Positions 1 to 8,431 of a DNA stretch of 64,000 nt are shown here, piece after piece. The stretch covers positions 1-64,000 of the forward strand of contig JAZQDE010000049.1 in the NCBI GenBank assembly GCA_045546695.1, read 5' to 3'. Source of the stretch: SIG424 sp045546695 (GTDB lineage Bacteria; Bacillota; Clostridia; UBA1212; UBA1255). The notes beneath the pieces were generated by a model. It was given only the letters and a program-made list of their open reading frames with translations, had not been told where the DNA came from and searched no databases. A program made the translations under genes and the position numbers. Positions within the stretch are counted from its first letter, which is position 1. The number at the start of each line of letters is the position of its first letter.

Positions 1-46
1 GTCGTAGTATACACAAACCTTTTAGTAAATGCAAGTATTATTTTTA

Positions 47-661
47 TTAGTCGTTATCTTTCGTTGATAAAAGATGGCGGCTGTTATATACGTACTGGGC
101 ACCGGATACGATAGTGAGTATAACAGCAATTAACAATATGATATTTCCAAGCAGATATACAACGCTTGCAAGTGATATTCCGCCCAATATCCAGCTGCCT
201 GGCACTATGCCACCTACGAGCAACACAATAATAGCAATTGTCTGGAAAACCATCTTGAGCTTACCCATTATACCGGCCGGAATAACAACACCTTTGCTGG
301 CAGAAATCATTCTGATAGCTGATACGATGAACTCGCGTGCAAGAATAATCAACGTAGCCCACAGATAAACATCGCTGATTGTCATAAGTGCAAGGAGCGC
401 TGCTGTAACAAGAAGTTTATCTGCGATAGGATCAAGAAATTTACCAAAATTTGTAACAAGATTATTTTTTCTCGCTATATGACCATCAAGGGTATCCGTC
501 AAAGACGCAACAATATAAACAATAAGAGCTACAAAATTTCTATAATGACCTGTGAAAAATACTCCTGAAAAAATCTCATATTCAGGAAAAGGAAATGCAA
601 AAAAAGCGAAAACAAGAACTAAAATAAGTCTTGATATTGTTAATTTATTCGGTAAATTCAA
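47..661 (-). CDS. pgsA: CDP-diacylglycerol--glycerol-3-phosphate 3-phosphatidyltransferase
   Basis: Integral membrane enzyme that makes phosphatidylglycerophosphate from CDP-diacylglycerol and glycerol-3-phosphate, the committed step to phosphatidylglycerol. The CDP-alcohol phosphotransferase signature is complete around residues 57-82: DG, then AR, then a spaced G and two aspartates in GKFLDPIADKLL. About 204 residues with several hydrophobic helices is normal for the family, and the N-terminus NLPNKLTISR is typical of bacillar PgsA. The start is a TTG preceded by AAGGGGTG at good spacing. It follows the recA-recX-rimO-phosphatase run but has its own consensus promoter (694-721). The pairing with rimO and recA is common in Firmicutes. 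Identification is firm. Confidence 0.95.
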   Translation of the reverse strand: MNLPNKLTISRLILVLVFAFFAFPFPEYEIFSGVFFTGHYRNFVALIVYIVASLTDTLDGHIARKNNLVTNFGKFLDPIADKLLVTAALLALMTISDVYLWATLIILAREFIVSAIRMISASKGVVIPAGIMGKLKMVFQTIAIIVLLVGGIVPGSWILGGISLASVVYLLGNIILLIAVILTIVSGAQYVYNSRHLLSTKDND

Positions 662-693
662 ACGTGAACACCCCTTCTTATGTATTCTGTTTC

Positions 694-721
694 ATTATAC
701 AACAATTAAAATATATGTCAA
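694..721 (-). promoter_or_regulatory. sigma-A type promoter of pgsA
   Basis: On the minus strand TTGACA (721-716), a 16-nt spacer and TATAAT (699-694) are both perfect consensus. The -35 box contains the TGA stop codon (720-718) of the upstream phosphatase gene, so the promoter begins inside that gene. Confidence 0.85.
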
Positions 722-1494
722 AAACTTTTAACAGTAACAAGCTCCAGAGTCTCCTGTAAATTCAGTTTATATTTCTCACACATCCGCATGGCCGCCGCCA
801 AAGTTTCCGGGTCATTCAGTGCCTGCGGATTATGCGCATCAACGCCAAATACTACAGGACACTGCATCTTGCCTGCTATTTCCCAGAACATATCATCAGG
901 ATAGTGGCGACCTTCCTTAAGTCCCAGAAAATTAAGTTCCAGTGGAATCCCCGTCTCTACCGATTTGCGGCATAACTTCGAGTATTCCTCTATATAAATG
1001 TCGTCATCTCCTATAAATCTGAGCAAATCAGGATGTGCGACATATGTATAAAGGCCTGTGTCCATACCTTCCATCACCTGATTTACGTATCTTTCGAGTA
1101 TCTCCTTCTTGCCGGTTGGCCTGCCTGAGTAGTGAGCACCAATCTCATTGTCAACAAAATGTTGTCCAAGAATCATATACTCAACAGGATAATTCTTGTA
1201 AAAATCCAATACCTTCTGGAAAAAAGCCGGATAATATTCTGTTTCAAAACCTATTTTTATGTTGATTGAATTTTTATATTCTTCTTTTAATTTTAAAAGC
1301 GTATCAAAATAATCCTGCGTAAGTTCCGGTCGCATTCGGAAGCTTGAATAATGGTCTCCTTCAAAGAAATACGGACTATGATCCGAAAAGCCAAGCACCT
1401 TAATGCCTGCCTTAATTGCATTTTCAATATACTCCCTTTCATCGGGCGCAGCGTGATTACATCTGTGAGTATGCGTGTGATAATTGAAATACAT
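718..1494 (-). CDS. PHP-domain histidinol-phosphatase (HisJ/HisK family)
   Basis: A 258-residue PHP-superfamily metal-dependent phosphatase. The N-terminal HTHTHRCNH supplies the first metal-binding histidines, followed by GFSDHSP. Further histidines and aspartates appear in LGQHFVD, VAHPDLLRF and GVDAHNPQ near the C-terminus, the order expected for the PHP barrel. Family members dephosphorylate histidinol phosphate in histidine synthesis, but the family is broad and other phosphoesters are possible; no other his gene is adjacent (hisF lies far away at 40504). The start codon shares one base with the rimO stop (TAATG), indicating translational coupling. Its TGA stop lies inside the pgsA -35 box. 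Confidence 0.8.
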   Translation of the reverse strand: MYFNYHTHTHRCNHAAPDEREYIENAIKAGIKVLGFSDHSPYFFEGDHYSSFRMRPELTQDYFDTLLKLKEEYKNSINIKIGFETEYYPAFFQKVLDFYKNYPVEYMILGQHFVDNEIGAHYSGRPTGKKEILERYVNQVMEGMDTGLYTYVAHPDLLRFIGDDDIYIEEYSKLCRKSVETGIPLELNFLGLKEGRHYPDDMFWEIAGKMQCPVVFGVDAHNPQALNDPETLAAAMRMCEKYKLNLQETLELVTVKSF

Positions 1495-2858
1495 TAATCT
1501 TGCATCTCCCCTGTATAAACAATCTTACCGGTCATGTCGTATTCTTCTGCAATCAATATCTCAACGTCAACGAAATCACCTATTTTTACAGGCATTTCAT
1601 CTTCATTCATCAGGTCAATTGCCTGATTTTCAGCGATGAAATATATCAGGCCATCTACTTCAGGCGCCTGCATGTATGACCTACCATAGTAGAAAATACC
1701 ATCATCACTGACACCTTCTACCAGCACGCGAAGCACTTTGCCTACATTCTGCAAATTTTTCTTTTTAGAAACAGCCTGCTGAATCTCCATAATCTCATCG
1801 TAGCGTTGCTGCTTTACTTTGCGTGGAACCTGATTTTTCATAGAATAACTGGGCGTCCCTTCTTCTTTTGAATATTGAAATACGCCAAGGTGGTCAAATT
1901 CAATCGTGCTGACAAATTCTTTAAGCTCATCGAAATCTGCCTGTGTCTCACCCGGAAAACCAACTATAAGTGAAGTTCTCATAACGCAATCAGGAATACG
2001 AGCTTTAAAATCGTTGAAAATCTTATATATCATTTCAGAATCGCCACGTCTGTTCATTCGTGATATAACGCTGTTGCTGATATGCTGTATCGGCAAATCA
2101 ACGTAGTGCATCACTTTTTTACACGTTGCGAACGCATCAATCAGGCTATCTAATACTTCATCGGGATACAGATACATTACACGGAAATAAAAATCACCGG
2201 GTATAGCGTCAATCTCGTACATAAGCTTTGCAAGGGACGGCGCTCCGTATAGATCAGTGCCATAGCGGGACGTATCCTGCGCTACAAGAACAATTTCTTT
2301 TACACCATTTATAACAAGTCTCTTAACTTCGTCAATTATATTTTCAACCGGACGACTCCTGAATGGCCCCCTGATATACGGAATTGCGCAATAAGCACAT
2401 CTGTTGTCGCAACCTTCCGATATTTTCACATATGCTACGTTTTTGGGAGTCGTAAGTATTCTGTCGCACTCAAGATATGAAACGTCAAGAGTCATTTCAT
2501 CGTAAAAATCAAGTCGGCCTTCTATGGCATCCACGATTCTGTCATAACCATTTATTCCCAGAATAACGTCAACCTCAGGCAGTTGTTCTTTAATCTCAGA
2601 AGGATATCTTTGTGCAAGGCAGCCTGTTACAATGAGTCTCCGGCACGAGCCCTCTTCTTTGAGTCTGCCGCACTCAATAATAGTGTCGATTGCTTCACTC
2701 TTTGCGCTGTCAATAAAGCCGCACGTGTTTACAATCAACACCTGCGCCTGCGAAATATCATTCGTTATCTCATGTCCGCTTTGCGCCACAAGACCAAGCA
2801 TTATTTCTGAATCAACAGTATTTTTTGCACAACCAAGTGATATCAATCCGACTTTCAT
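1494..2858 (-). CDS. rimO: Ribosomal protein uS12 methylthiotransferase
   Basis: Radical-SAM methylthiotransferase that modifies an aspartate of ribosomal protein S12. The N-terminal UPF0004 domain begins KVGLISLGCAKNTVDSE, with auxiliary-cluster cysteines also in NTCGFI and GCLAQRY. The radical-SAM triad CDNRCAYC sits near residue 150, and the C-terminal 65 residues form a TRAM domain. KNTVDSE and the CAIPYIRGPFRSR stretch separate RimO from the tRNA enzyme MiaB. The length of 454 residues is normal. It overlaps both neighbours by one base (TAATG junctions), so recX, rimO and the phosphatase are read as a coupled unit. Confidence 0.95.
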   Translation of the reverse strand: MKVGLISLGCAKNTVDSEIMLGLVAQSGHEITNDISQAQVLIVNTCGFIDSAKSEAIDTIIECGRLKEEGSCRRLIVTGCLAQRYPSEIKEQLPEVDVILGINGYDRIVDAIEGRLDFYDEMTLDVSYLECDRILTTPKNVAYVKISEGCDNRCAYCAIPYIRGPFRSRPVENIIDEVKRLVINGVKEIVLVAQDTSRYGTDLYGAPSLAKLMYEIDAIPGDFYFRVMYLYPDEVLDSLIDAFATCKKVMHYVDLPIQHISNSVISRMNRRGDSEMIYKIFNDFKARIPDCVMRTSLIVGFPGETQADFDELKEFVSTIEFDHLGVFQYSKEEGTPSYSMKNQVPRKVKQQRYDEIMEIQQAVSKKKNLQNVGKVLRVLVEGVSDDGIFYYGRSYMQAPEVDGLIYFIAENQAIDLMNEDEMPVKIGDFVDVEILIAEEYDMTGKIVYTGEMQD

Positions 2859-3523
2859 TACTCTTGCTCCGTTTCTGATAAATCTTCAACATATTTCCTA
2901 TAAGCTTTTATGACCGTTTCATATCCGAAGCCTTTTCGCATCAGATATGCAAATATTTTATTCTTGTCGTCTGTCTGTGCGGCTTTTTTCACAACAAGTC
3001 TGTATGCCGCATCGCAGTCATCTATTTCATATTCGCCAAAGACACTCTCTACAATCTGCGCAGGTACTCCGCGCACGTTTTCAAGTTCGTGACGCATCAT
3101 AACGAGAGATGTAGGCTTCAGCTTCATCGTAGTATTTATGTATTTTCTGCAATATTCATAATCATCAAGATATCCCAGCTTCTGCAGATGAATCAGCGCT
3201 TTTTCAAATGCATCGGTGAAAAATTGCTGCCAGCCATCTTTATCCTGTCCTGCGAGCTTTTCTTGTGCATACTTCCTCGTCTGCGCTACACTATATACTT
3301 TGGTTGCTATATAGCCCAGCATGACTCTGCGGATTCTTGCAGACAATACGTCGGTGCACATTGACTCTATGTCATCTATCCGGCGGTCCTGATCATATAA
3401 AAAATGCTCAAAAACTTCCTCGTCAGAAAATCCGAGGGATAATCCTGACGAGAAAGTTATTATGTAATCATATTTTGCTTTATCCTGCTGTTTTTCACAG
3501 GATGCAACAAAGCCATTACTCAT
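2858..3523 (-). CDS. recX: Regulatory protein RecX
   Basis: RecX binds RecA filaments and modulates recombination. The three-helix repeat pattern is visible in LQKLGYLDDYEYCRKYI and MRHELENVRGVPAQIV, with the end MRKGFGYETVIKAYRKY; about 221 residues fits the family. A longer reading frame begins at a TTG (3568) far inside recA. I prefer the ATG at 3523, whose first bases form an eight-base ATGAGTAA overlap with the recA stop and whose product then begins like a normal RecX. Position directly after recA is the classic arrangement and implies coupled translation. Confidence 0.88.
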   Translation of the reverse strand: MSNGFVASCEKQQDKAKYDYIITFSSGLSLGFSDEEVFEHFLYDQDRRIDDIESMCTDVLSARIRRVMLGYIATKVYSVAQTRKYAQEKLAGQDKDGWQQFFTDAFEKALIHLQKLGYLDDYEYCRKYINTTMKLKPTSLVMMRHELENVRGVPAQIVESVFGEYEIDDCDAAYRLVVKKAAQTDDKNKIFAYLMRKGFGYETVIKAYRKYVEDLSETEQE

Positions 3524-4565
3524 TTGCCGGAGCTGTGTCTGCAGGTTCTTTTGCCTTGGATTTTGCAAAAGAATCTCTTATCTTTGCCTCAATCTCATTC
3601 ATAATCTGAGGATTGTCTTTGAGGAACTGCTTTGCATTTTCCCTGCCCTGACCAATCTTCTGTCCGTTATATGCAAACCATGCGCCACTCTTTTCAACAA
3701 TATTGTAGTTTACAGCGATATCGAGGATGCTACCTGTTTTTGAAATACCTTCGCCATAAATAATATCGAATTCTGTCTCACGGAATGGTGGAGCTACTTT
3801 ATTCTTGACAACCTTAACCTTCGCTCTGTTACCGATAACTTCTGTACCATTCTTGATAGCTTCAATCTTTCTGATATCAAGTCTTACAGATGCGTAGAAT
3901 TTAAGCGCGCGGCCGCCTGTTGTTACCTCAGGGTTACCGAACATAATACCAACCTTTTCACGAAGCTGGTTAATAAAGATAGCAATCGTCTTGGACTTGC
4001 TGATAACGCCGGAAAGCTTACGAAGAGCCTGTGACATGAGTCTTGCGTGAAGTCCCATGTGTGAATCGCCCATCTCGCCGTCAATCTCAGCTTTTGGAAC
4101 CAGGGCTGCAACAGAGTCGATAACGATGACGTCGATAGCGCCGCTTCGCACCAATGCCTCTGCGATCTCAAGTGCCTGCTCTCCTGTATCAGGCTGTGAT
4201 ACGATAAGATTGTCTATATTTACGCCAAGATTCTTTGCATAAACAGGGTCCAGCGCGTGTTCTGCATCAATAAATGCAGCTTCACCGCCTGCCTTCTGAG
4301 CTTCTGCGATACAGTGGAGCGCAAGTGTCGTCTTGCCTGATGATTCAGGTCCGTAAACCTCTATAATTCTTCCTCTCGGAAGGCCTCCTACACCGAGTGC
4401 CATATCAAGTCCGAGTGAGCCTGTCGGTACTGTGTCAATGTTCATATTAACATTGTCTCCGAGCTTCATAACAGCACCTTTACCGAACTGTTTATCTATC
4501 TGAGCCATTGCCATTTCAAGGGCTTTTTTCTTTTCTAATGCTCTTTTTTCATCAATTTCAGCCAT
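3516..4565 (-). CDS. recA: Recombinase RecA
   Basis: The 349-residue homologous-recombination and SOS co-protease. Seen are the Walker A motif GPESSGKTTL near residue 70, Walker B VIVIDSVAAL, the L1/L2 DNA-binding loop segments with MGLHARLMSQALRKL and INQLREKVGIMFGNPEVTTGGRALKFY, and an acidic C-tail. The ATG is preceded by a strong CAGGAGG. It heads a recA-recX-rimO-phosphatase transcript from a promoter at 4637-4666. I found no clear LexA operator (GAAC inverted repeat) in the short upstream region, so SOS control cannot be shown here. Confidence 0.98.
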   Translation of the reverse strand: MAEIDEKRALEKKKALEMAMAQIDKQFGKGAVMKLGDNVNMNIDTVPTGSLGLDMALGVGGLPRGRIIEVYGPESSGKTTLALHCIAEAQKAGGEAAFIDAEHALDPVYAKNLGVNIDNLIVSQPDTGEQALEIAEALVRSGAIDVIVIDSVAALVPKAEIDGEMGDSHMGLHARLMSQALRKLSGVISKSKTIAIFINQLREKVGIMFGNPEVTTGGRALKFYASVRLDIRKIEAIKNGTEVIGNRAKVKVVKNKVAPPFRETEFDIIYGEGISKTGSILDIAVNYNIVEKSGAWFAYNGQKIGQGRENAKQFLKDNPQIMNEIEAKIRDSFAKSKAKEPADTAPANE

Positions 4566-4636
4566 TTTTATAACCTCCTGACCTATTAAAAAACAAGCTG
4601 TAATATATTCTTTTCACAAAACAATCTAACCTCTTG

Positions 4637-4666
4637 ATTGTATACTAACGCTCCCCATTATGTCAA
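4637..4666 (-). promoter_or_regulatory. recA promoter
   Basis: Minus strand TTGACA (4666-4661), an 18-nt spacer, TACAAT (4642-4637). The -35 box contains the TGA stop (4665-4663) of the preceding RNase gene. The 5' leader is about 65 nt and ends in a strong ribosome site. Confidence 0.75.
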
Positions 4667-6276
4667 GAAAATTCAATCTTTCCGAGGTGCGTATCACACC
4701 TTGCAACAGTAACTTCGATAGTGTCTCCGACAGATATTTTTTGTTTGCTGTGCTCGCCGGTTGCAACCATTTTTATTGGGTCAAAAAGCATGTATTCTCT
4801 CATATTATTATAGAAAAACAAGCCTTCTGCCCCGTTTGCGAGTTTTGCAAAAATACCAAAAGATGTCACACTGATTACAGTCGCCTCGTAAACGTCCCCT
4901 AAAAATCCCGACATATATTCAGAAATTTTTATATTCGTATCGAGCATTTCCATCGTCTGTGCGCGTCTTTCTGTCTCAGAACAATGCTTTGCAAGTGCAT
5001 CATTATATGCCGATATGCGTCTGCGTTCGCCTTCCGGAAGCTCGTTTTGTAGAGCCTTTTTAATTATCCTATGAATAAACAAATCAGGATATCGCCTTAT
5101 CGGTGACGTAAAGTGCGAATAGTAATCGGTCGCAATTGCAAAATGTCCTTCTGACTGCGTAACGTATTCTGCCTTGGGCATAGCCCTCAGAACAAGCGTG
5201 TTCACAAGAAGCTTTTTATCACTGTCTTTTGCTTTTTCAAGCAGCTTTTGTATCTTGTACTCCGGAATATCATCCTTTTTGATATCAAGAGTAAATCCAA
5301 GACCTCTTAGTTGCAAAGCCAGTTCGTCAAGTCTTTCTTTTTCCGGGTTTTTATGCTCGCGATACATAAAAGGCACGTTCATTCTTGTGAAAAACTCGCT
5401 GACAGTCTCATTACATACGATCATAAATTCTTCTATGATATTATGTGAAAAGTCTGGCAGAACTTCTGTTATACCGACAACCTCAGAGTTCTCATTAATT
5501 ATAACCTTTTTTTCGGGAAATTCGAAATCGAGAGAACCCATTTTTTTCCTTTTTAAATGGAGTATTGCAGCCAACTGACGCATCAATTCGAGTTTTTCAA
5601 AAAACGGATCTGCTTTTTGCTTGTCCTTGTCTGAATTTTCAAAAAGATCTTTTATTTCGTTATACGATCTTTTATATCTGACTTTTATAACGCTCTGGCA
5701 GACTTTGCGGTGCATAATCTTTCCGCGGTGACTTATTTCCATAAAAACTGATAACGCAAACCTGTTTTCACCGATATTGAGGCTGCAAATACCGTTTGAC
5801 AGCTCCTTTGGAAGCATCGGCAGAACCTTGTCCGCAAAATATACACTTGTTCCACGCCTCCTTGCTTCTATATCAAGAGGCGAATCTTCTGTAACATATT
5901 CTGCCACGTCAGCAATATGAACGCCCAGCAAATAATTTCCATCTTTTGTAATCTCAATACTGACTCCGTCGTCTACGTCCTTTGTATCCTCAGAGTCAAT
6001 TGTGACAATATCAAGATGACGAAGGTCTTTACGCTTCCCTGATGCGATATCTTCATTTATCACACTCTCAGGAATCGTCTGATAAATGCTCCGTGCCTCT
6101 TTTAAAACAGCGTCCGGGAACTCTTTGTTTTCTTCAATAAATTTTTCAAGATCATCACGAGTCAGAAGCTCTGTATCCTTTTTTGCTTTTACTGCTTTTA
6201 TGACAGGCTTCTTATCTATATGTCTTTTGTGAAAATGCTGTTTGCTCTTTTGTTTTTTATGTTTGATCTTTTTCAC
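4663..6276 (-). CDS. rnr: RNase R/RNase II family exoribonuclease lacking cold-shock domains
   Basis: 3'-5' exoribonuclease. The catalytic RNB domain is intact: TIDSEDTKDVDDGVS near residue 95 carries the metal-binding aspartates, and SHFTSPIRRYPDLFIHR is the signature late in the domain. A C-terminal S1 domain (about the last 80 residues) follows. The protein is only about 537 residues, against roughly 700-800 for RNase R, because the N-terminal helix-turn-helix and two cold-shock domains are missing; a lysine-rich tail of about 35 residues takes their place. A longer frame starts at a TTG (6291), but GGAGAGG lies just before the GTG at 6276, which I chose. It follows secG, the usual neighbour, across an intervening terminator hairpin. 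smpB, often next, is absent. Confidence 0.88.
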   Translation of the reverse strand: MKKIKHKKQKSKQHFHKRHIDKKPVIKAVKAKKDTELLTRDDLEKFIEENKEFPDAVLKEARSIYQTIPESVINEDIASGKRKDLRHLDIVTIDSEDTKDVDDGVSIEITKDGNYLLGVHIADVAEYVTEDSPLDIEARRRGTSVYFADKVLPMLPKELSNGICSLNIGENRFALSVFMEISHRGKIMHRKVCQSVIKVRYKRSYNEIKDLFENSDKDKQKADPFFEKLELMRQLAAILHLKRKKMGSLDFEFPEKKVIINENSEVVGITEVLPDFSHNIIEEFMIVCNETVSEFFTRMNVPFMYREHKNPEKERLDELALQLRGLGFTLDIKKDDIPEYKIQKLLEKAKDSDKKLLVNTLVLRAMPKAEYVTQSEGHFAIATDYYSHFTSPIRRYPDLFIHRIIKKALQNELPEGERRRISAYNDALAKHCSETERRAQTMEMLDTNIKISEYMSGFLGDVYEATVISVTSFGIFAKLANGAEGLFFYNNMREYMLFDPIKMVATGEHSKQKISVGDTIEVTVARCDTHLGKIEFS

Positions 6277-6294
6277 AATATTCCTCTCCAACGC

Positions 6295-6320
6295 AAAAAA
6301 CCGTGCCGTAATGGCACGGT
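6295..6320 (-). terminator. Intrinsic terminator/attenuator between secG and rnr
   Basis: Eight-base stem ACCGTGCC / GGCACGGT with a five-base loop (6300-6320), followed on the minus strand by a T run (6300-6295). It ends seven bases before the rnr Shine-Dalgarno site, so rnr depends on read-through or on an unseen promoter. Confidence 0.8.
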
Positions 6321-6348
6321 ATATTTTTACTCATATGTGCTGTATCTA

Positions 6349-6606
6349 TTACAGACCTGCTCTCATAAGTACGCTGAGAACAACAGCTATAACTGCAAAA
6401 GTAACAGATAATACGATAGTAAGTTTAATTAAAAACTTCTCTCTGCTCATACCGCCCTTGCTCTTTCCGAAGAAAGATTCTGTATTCTCACCTGTAATGG
6501 CGCCGCTGAGACCTTCTGTCTTAGACTCCTGCATAGCTACAATAACTATCAAGATAACGCATATAATCAAGTATACAATACCAAGTATTAACTTTAATGC
6601 TACCAC
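6349..6606 (-). CDS. secG: Preprotein translocase subunit SecG
   Basis: Small membrane subunit of the SecYEG channel. Two hydrophobic helices (residues about 5-25 and 58-78) flank a cytoplasmic loop containing the family's glycine/serine-rich segment SGAITGENTESFFGKSKGG. About 85 residues is the normal size. A longer frame begins at a TTG (6621), but that TTG lies inside the Shine-Dalgarno site GGAGGTG; the GTG at 6606, six bases further on, is the likely start. The secG-rnr order is conserved in Firmicutes. Confidence 0.92.
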   Translation of the reverse strand: MVALKLILGIVYLIICVILIVIVAMQESKTEGLSGAITGENTESFFGKSKGGMSREKFLIKLTIVLSVTFAVIAVVLSVLMRAGL

Positions 6607-6637
6607 TGATAACACCTCCAAAAATTGTGACTTGTGG

Positions 6638-6666
6638 ATTATATCACATCATATTAAAACATGCAA
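6638..6666 (-). promoter_or_regulatory. secG promoter
   Basis: Minus strand TTGCAT (6666-6661), a 17-nt spacer, TATAAT (6643-6638). It lies directly after the acyl-CoA synthetase stop, and the leader is short (about 25 nt). Confidence 0.65.
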
Positions 6667-6669
6667 ATA

Positions 6670-8406
6670 TTATTTGCTGTTTTGTCTTAAAACATTTCTC
6701 TTGATCTTGCCGCTGGTTGTTTTTGGCAACTCGTCCACAAAATCAATAATTCTGGGATATTTGTACGGAGCTGTGACACGCTTTACGTGGTTCTTTATTT
6801 CTGTTTTGAGCTCTTCTGAAGGCTCATATCCTCTGGCAAGTACGATTGTGGCTTTAACAACTTGTCCCCTTACAGGATCCGGCGCAGCTGTTACGGCACA
6901 TTCGAGTACGCTCGGATGAGTCATGATTGCGCTCTCTACTTCAAAAGGTCCGATTCTGTATCCGCTGCATTTGATTACGTCATCAACTCTGCCTATAAAC
7001 CAGTAATAGCCATCTTCATCAAACCACGCATTGTCGCCTGTATGATAATCGCCACCTGCAAATAAAGCTGAATTGTCATAACTTGCATATCCTATTGTAA
7101 GACCTGTAAGTCTCTTTGTAGCAGCATCGCAGATAACAATCTCACCTTCTTCACCTATTTCGCAATCTTTTCCTTCGCTGTTGCAAAGCTTGATGTCAAA
7201 TGCAGGTGTAGGCTTGCCTGTTGAGCCCGGCTTTGGTGTAATCCACTTGAAGTTTGCAAGAAGTACAGGTCCTTCTGTCTGACCGAAGCCTTCATAAAGT
7301 TTATGTCCTGTAATTCTTTCCCACTGATTAAATACTTCGGGGTTAAGTGGCTCACCTGCCATACAGCAGTGATGCAGATATGAAAAATCAAACTGCTCTA
7401 TATCTTCTTTGATCATGAATCTGTACATCGTTGCAGGTGCACAGAATGTTGTAATCTTAAAATGAGACATTACTTTCAGGAGTTTGAATGCGTCAAACTT
7501 TACGTGGTCATATCCGAGAACGGCAGAACCTGATATCCATTGTCCGTAAATTTTTCCCCATGAAAACTTTGCCCAGCCTGAGTCTGCAACTGTAAGATGA
7601 AGGCCGTTTTCCTCAACGCACTGCCAATATTTAGCAGTTACAATATGTCCGAGCGGATATGACTGGATATGCTGAACCATTTTAGGCATGCCTGTCGTGC
7701 CTGACGTAAAGTAAATAATCATTAAATCTTCTGACATAACGTCATCTTCTGTACCTACAGGTCTGTCGTATACGTCACTTTGTGCCAGATATCCTTCGCA
7801 ATAGTTGAGCCAACCTTCACGGATATCTGTATTTGCAATGCCTGAAGGCTTTTTCGTTGCCTCCATCTGAGCTTTATCAAGCTTTTCACCGATAACAAGT
7901 GCCTTATATTGGAGTGACGGGCACTGATCCTGTGAATTCTCAACGTGGTCGATAATATACTCATCGGGTGCACATACAATCATCTTGACATTTGCTGCAT
8001 TGATTCTGTATATAAGGTCTTTTTCAGTAAGCTGGAATGTCGCAGGGATAACGACTGCACCCAATTTATGGAGTGCTGTAACTGTAATCCAGTACTCATA
8101 TCTGCGCTTCATAATGAGCATAACGCGGTCGCCTTTTCTGATACCGAGAGATTTGAAATAATTGCACATCTGATTGCTTCGTCTTTTGATATCTGTAAAG
8201 GTAAAAACGTATTCTTCGTATGTGTCGCCCTCGTGGTCGTTGCACCATACGAGCGCTCTTTTGTCCGGCTCATTGTTTGCCCAGTCGTCAACAACGTCAA
8301 AACCGAAATTGAAATTGTCCGGAACGTTTACTTTATATCCTGCTTTGAAATCCTCATATGATTCAAAATCAACACGCGGAAGGTATTTTTTTAATATATA
8401 ATCCAT
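6670..8406 (-). CDS. AMP-dependent acyl-CoA synthetase
   Basis: ANL-superfamily adenylate-forming ligase that activates a carboxylic acid with ATP and joins it to CoA. The P-loop YFTSGTTGMPKMV is near residue 232, the A5 motif YEGFGQTEGP near 365, YHTGDNAWFDEDGYYWFIGR near 460, and the C-terminal catalytic lysine in PKTTSGKIKR. Length of 578 is normal for medium-chain or acetyl-type synthetases; the substrate cannot be read from motifs. It lies 26 bases after an XRE-cupin regulator gene and is almost surely co-transcribed and controlled with it, a recurring pair in Clostridia. Confidence 0.9.
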   Translation of the reverse strand: MDYILKKYLPRVDFESYEDFKAGYKVNVPDNFNFGFDVVDDWANNEPDKRALVWCNDHEGDTYEEYVFTFTDIKRRSNQMCNYFKSLGIRKGDRVMLIMKRRYEYWITVTALHKLGAVVIPATFQLTEKDLIYRINAANVKMIVCAPDEYIIDHVENSQDQCPSLQYKALVIGEKLDKAQMEATKKPSGIANTDIREGWLNYCEGYLAQSDVYDRPVGTEDDVMSEDLMIIYFTSGTTGMPKMVQHIQSYPLGHIVTAKYWQCVEENGLHLTVADSGWAKFSWGKIYGQWISGSAVLGYDHVKFDAFKLLKVMSHFKITTFCAPATMYRFMIKEDIEQFDFSYLHHCCMAGEPLNPEVFNQWERITGHKLYEGFGQTEGPVLLANFKWITPKPGSTGKPTPAFDIKLCNSEGKDCEIGEEGEIVICDAATKRLTGLTIGYASYDNSALFAGGDYHTGDNAWFDEDGYYWFIGRVDDVIKCSGYRIGPFEVESAIMTHPSVLECAVTAAPDPVRGQVVKATIVLARGYEPSEELKTEIKNHVKRVTAPYKYPRIIDFVDELPKTTSGKIKRNVLRQNSK

Positions 8407-8431
8407 TTTATTTACAACTCCCTAAGTATTA

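Noticed and set aside
3524..3568. N-terminal extension of RecX from a TTG start
   Set aside because: It would overlap recA by 53 bases; the ATG at 3523 fits the recA stop overlap and the family's normal N-terminus.
4566..4636. LexA operator at recA
   Set aside because: No GAAC/GTTC-type inverted repeat could be found by eye, so SOS control is not claimed.
6276..6348. Hidden cold-shock domains of RNase R upstream via a frameshift
   Set aside because: Only a terminator and the end of secG occupy this DNA, so there is no room for about 200 codons.
6242..6919. Plus-strand open frame of 225 codons
   Set aside because: It runs antisense across rnr, secG and the acyl-CoA synthetase, all clearly real; there is no recognisable domain.
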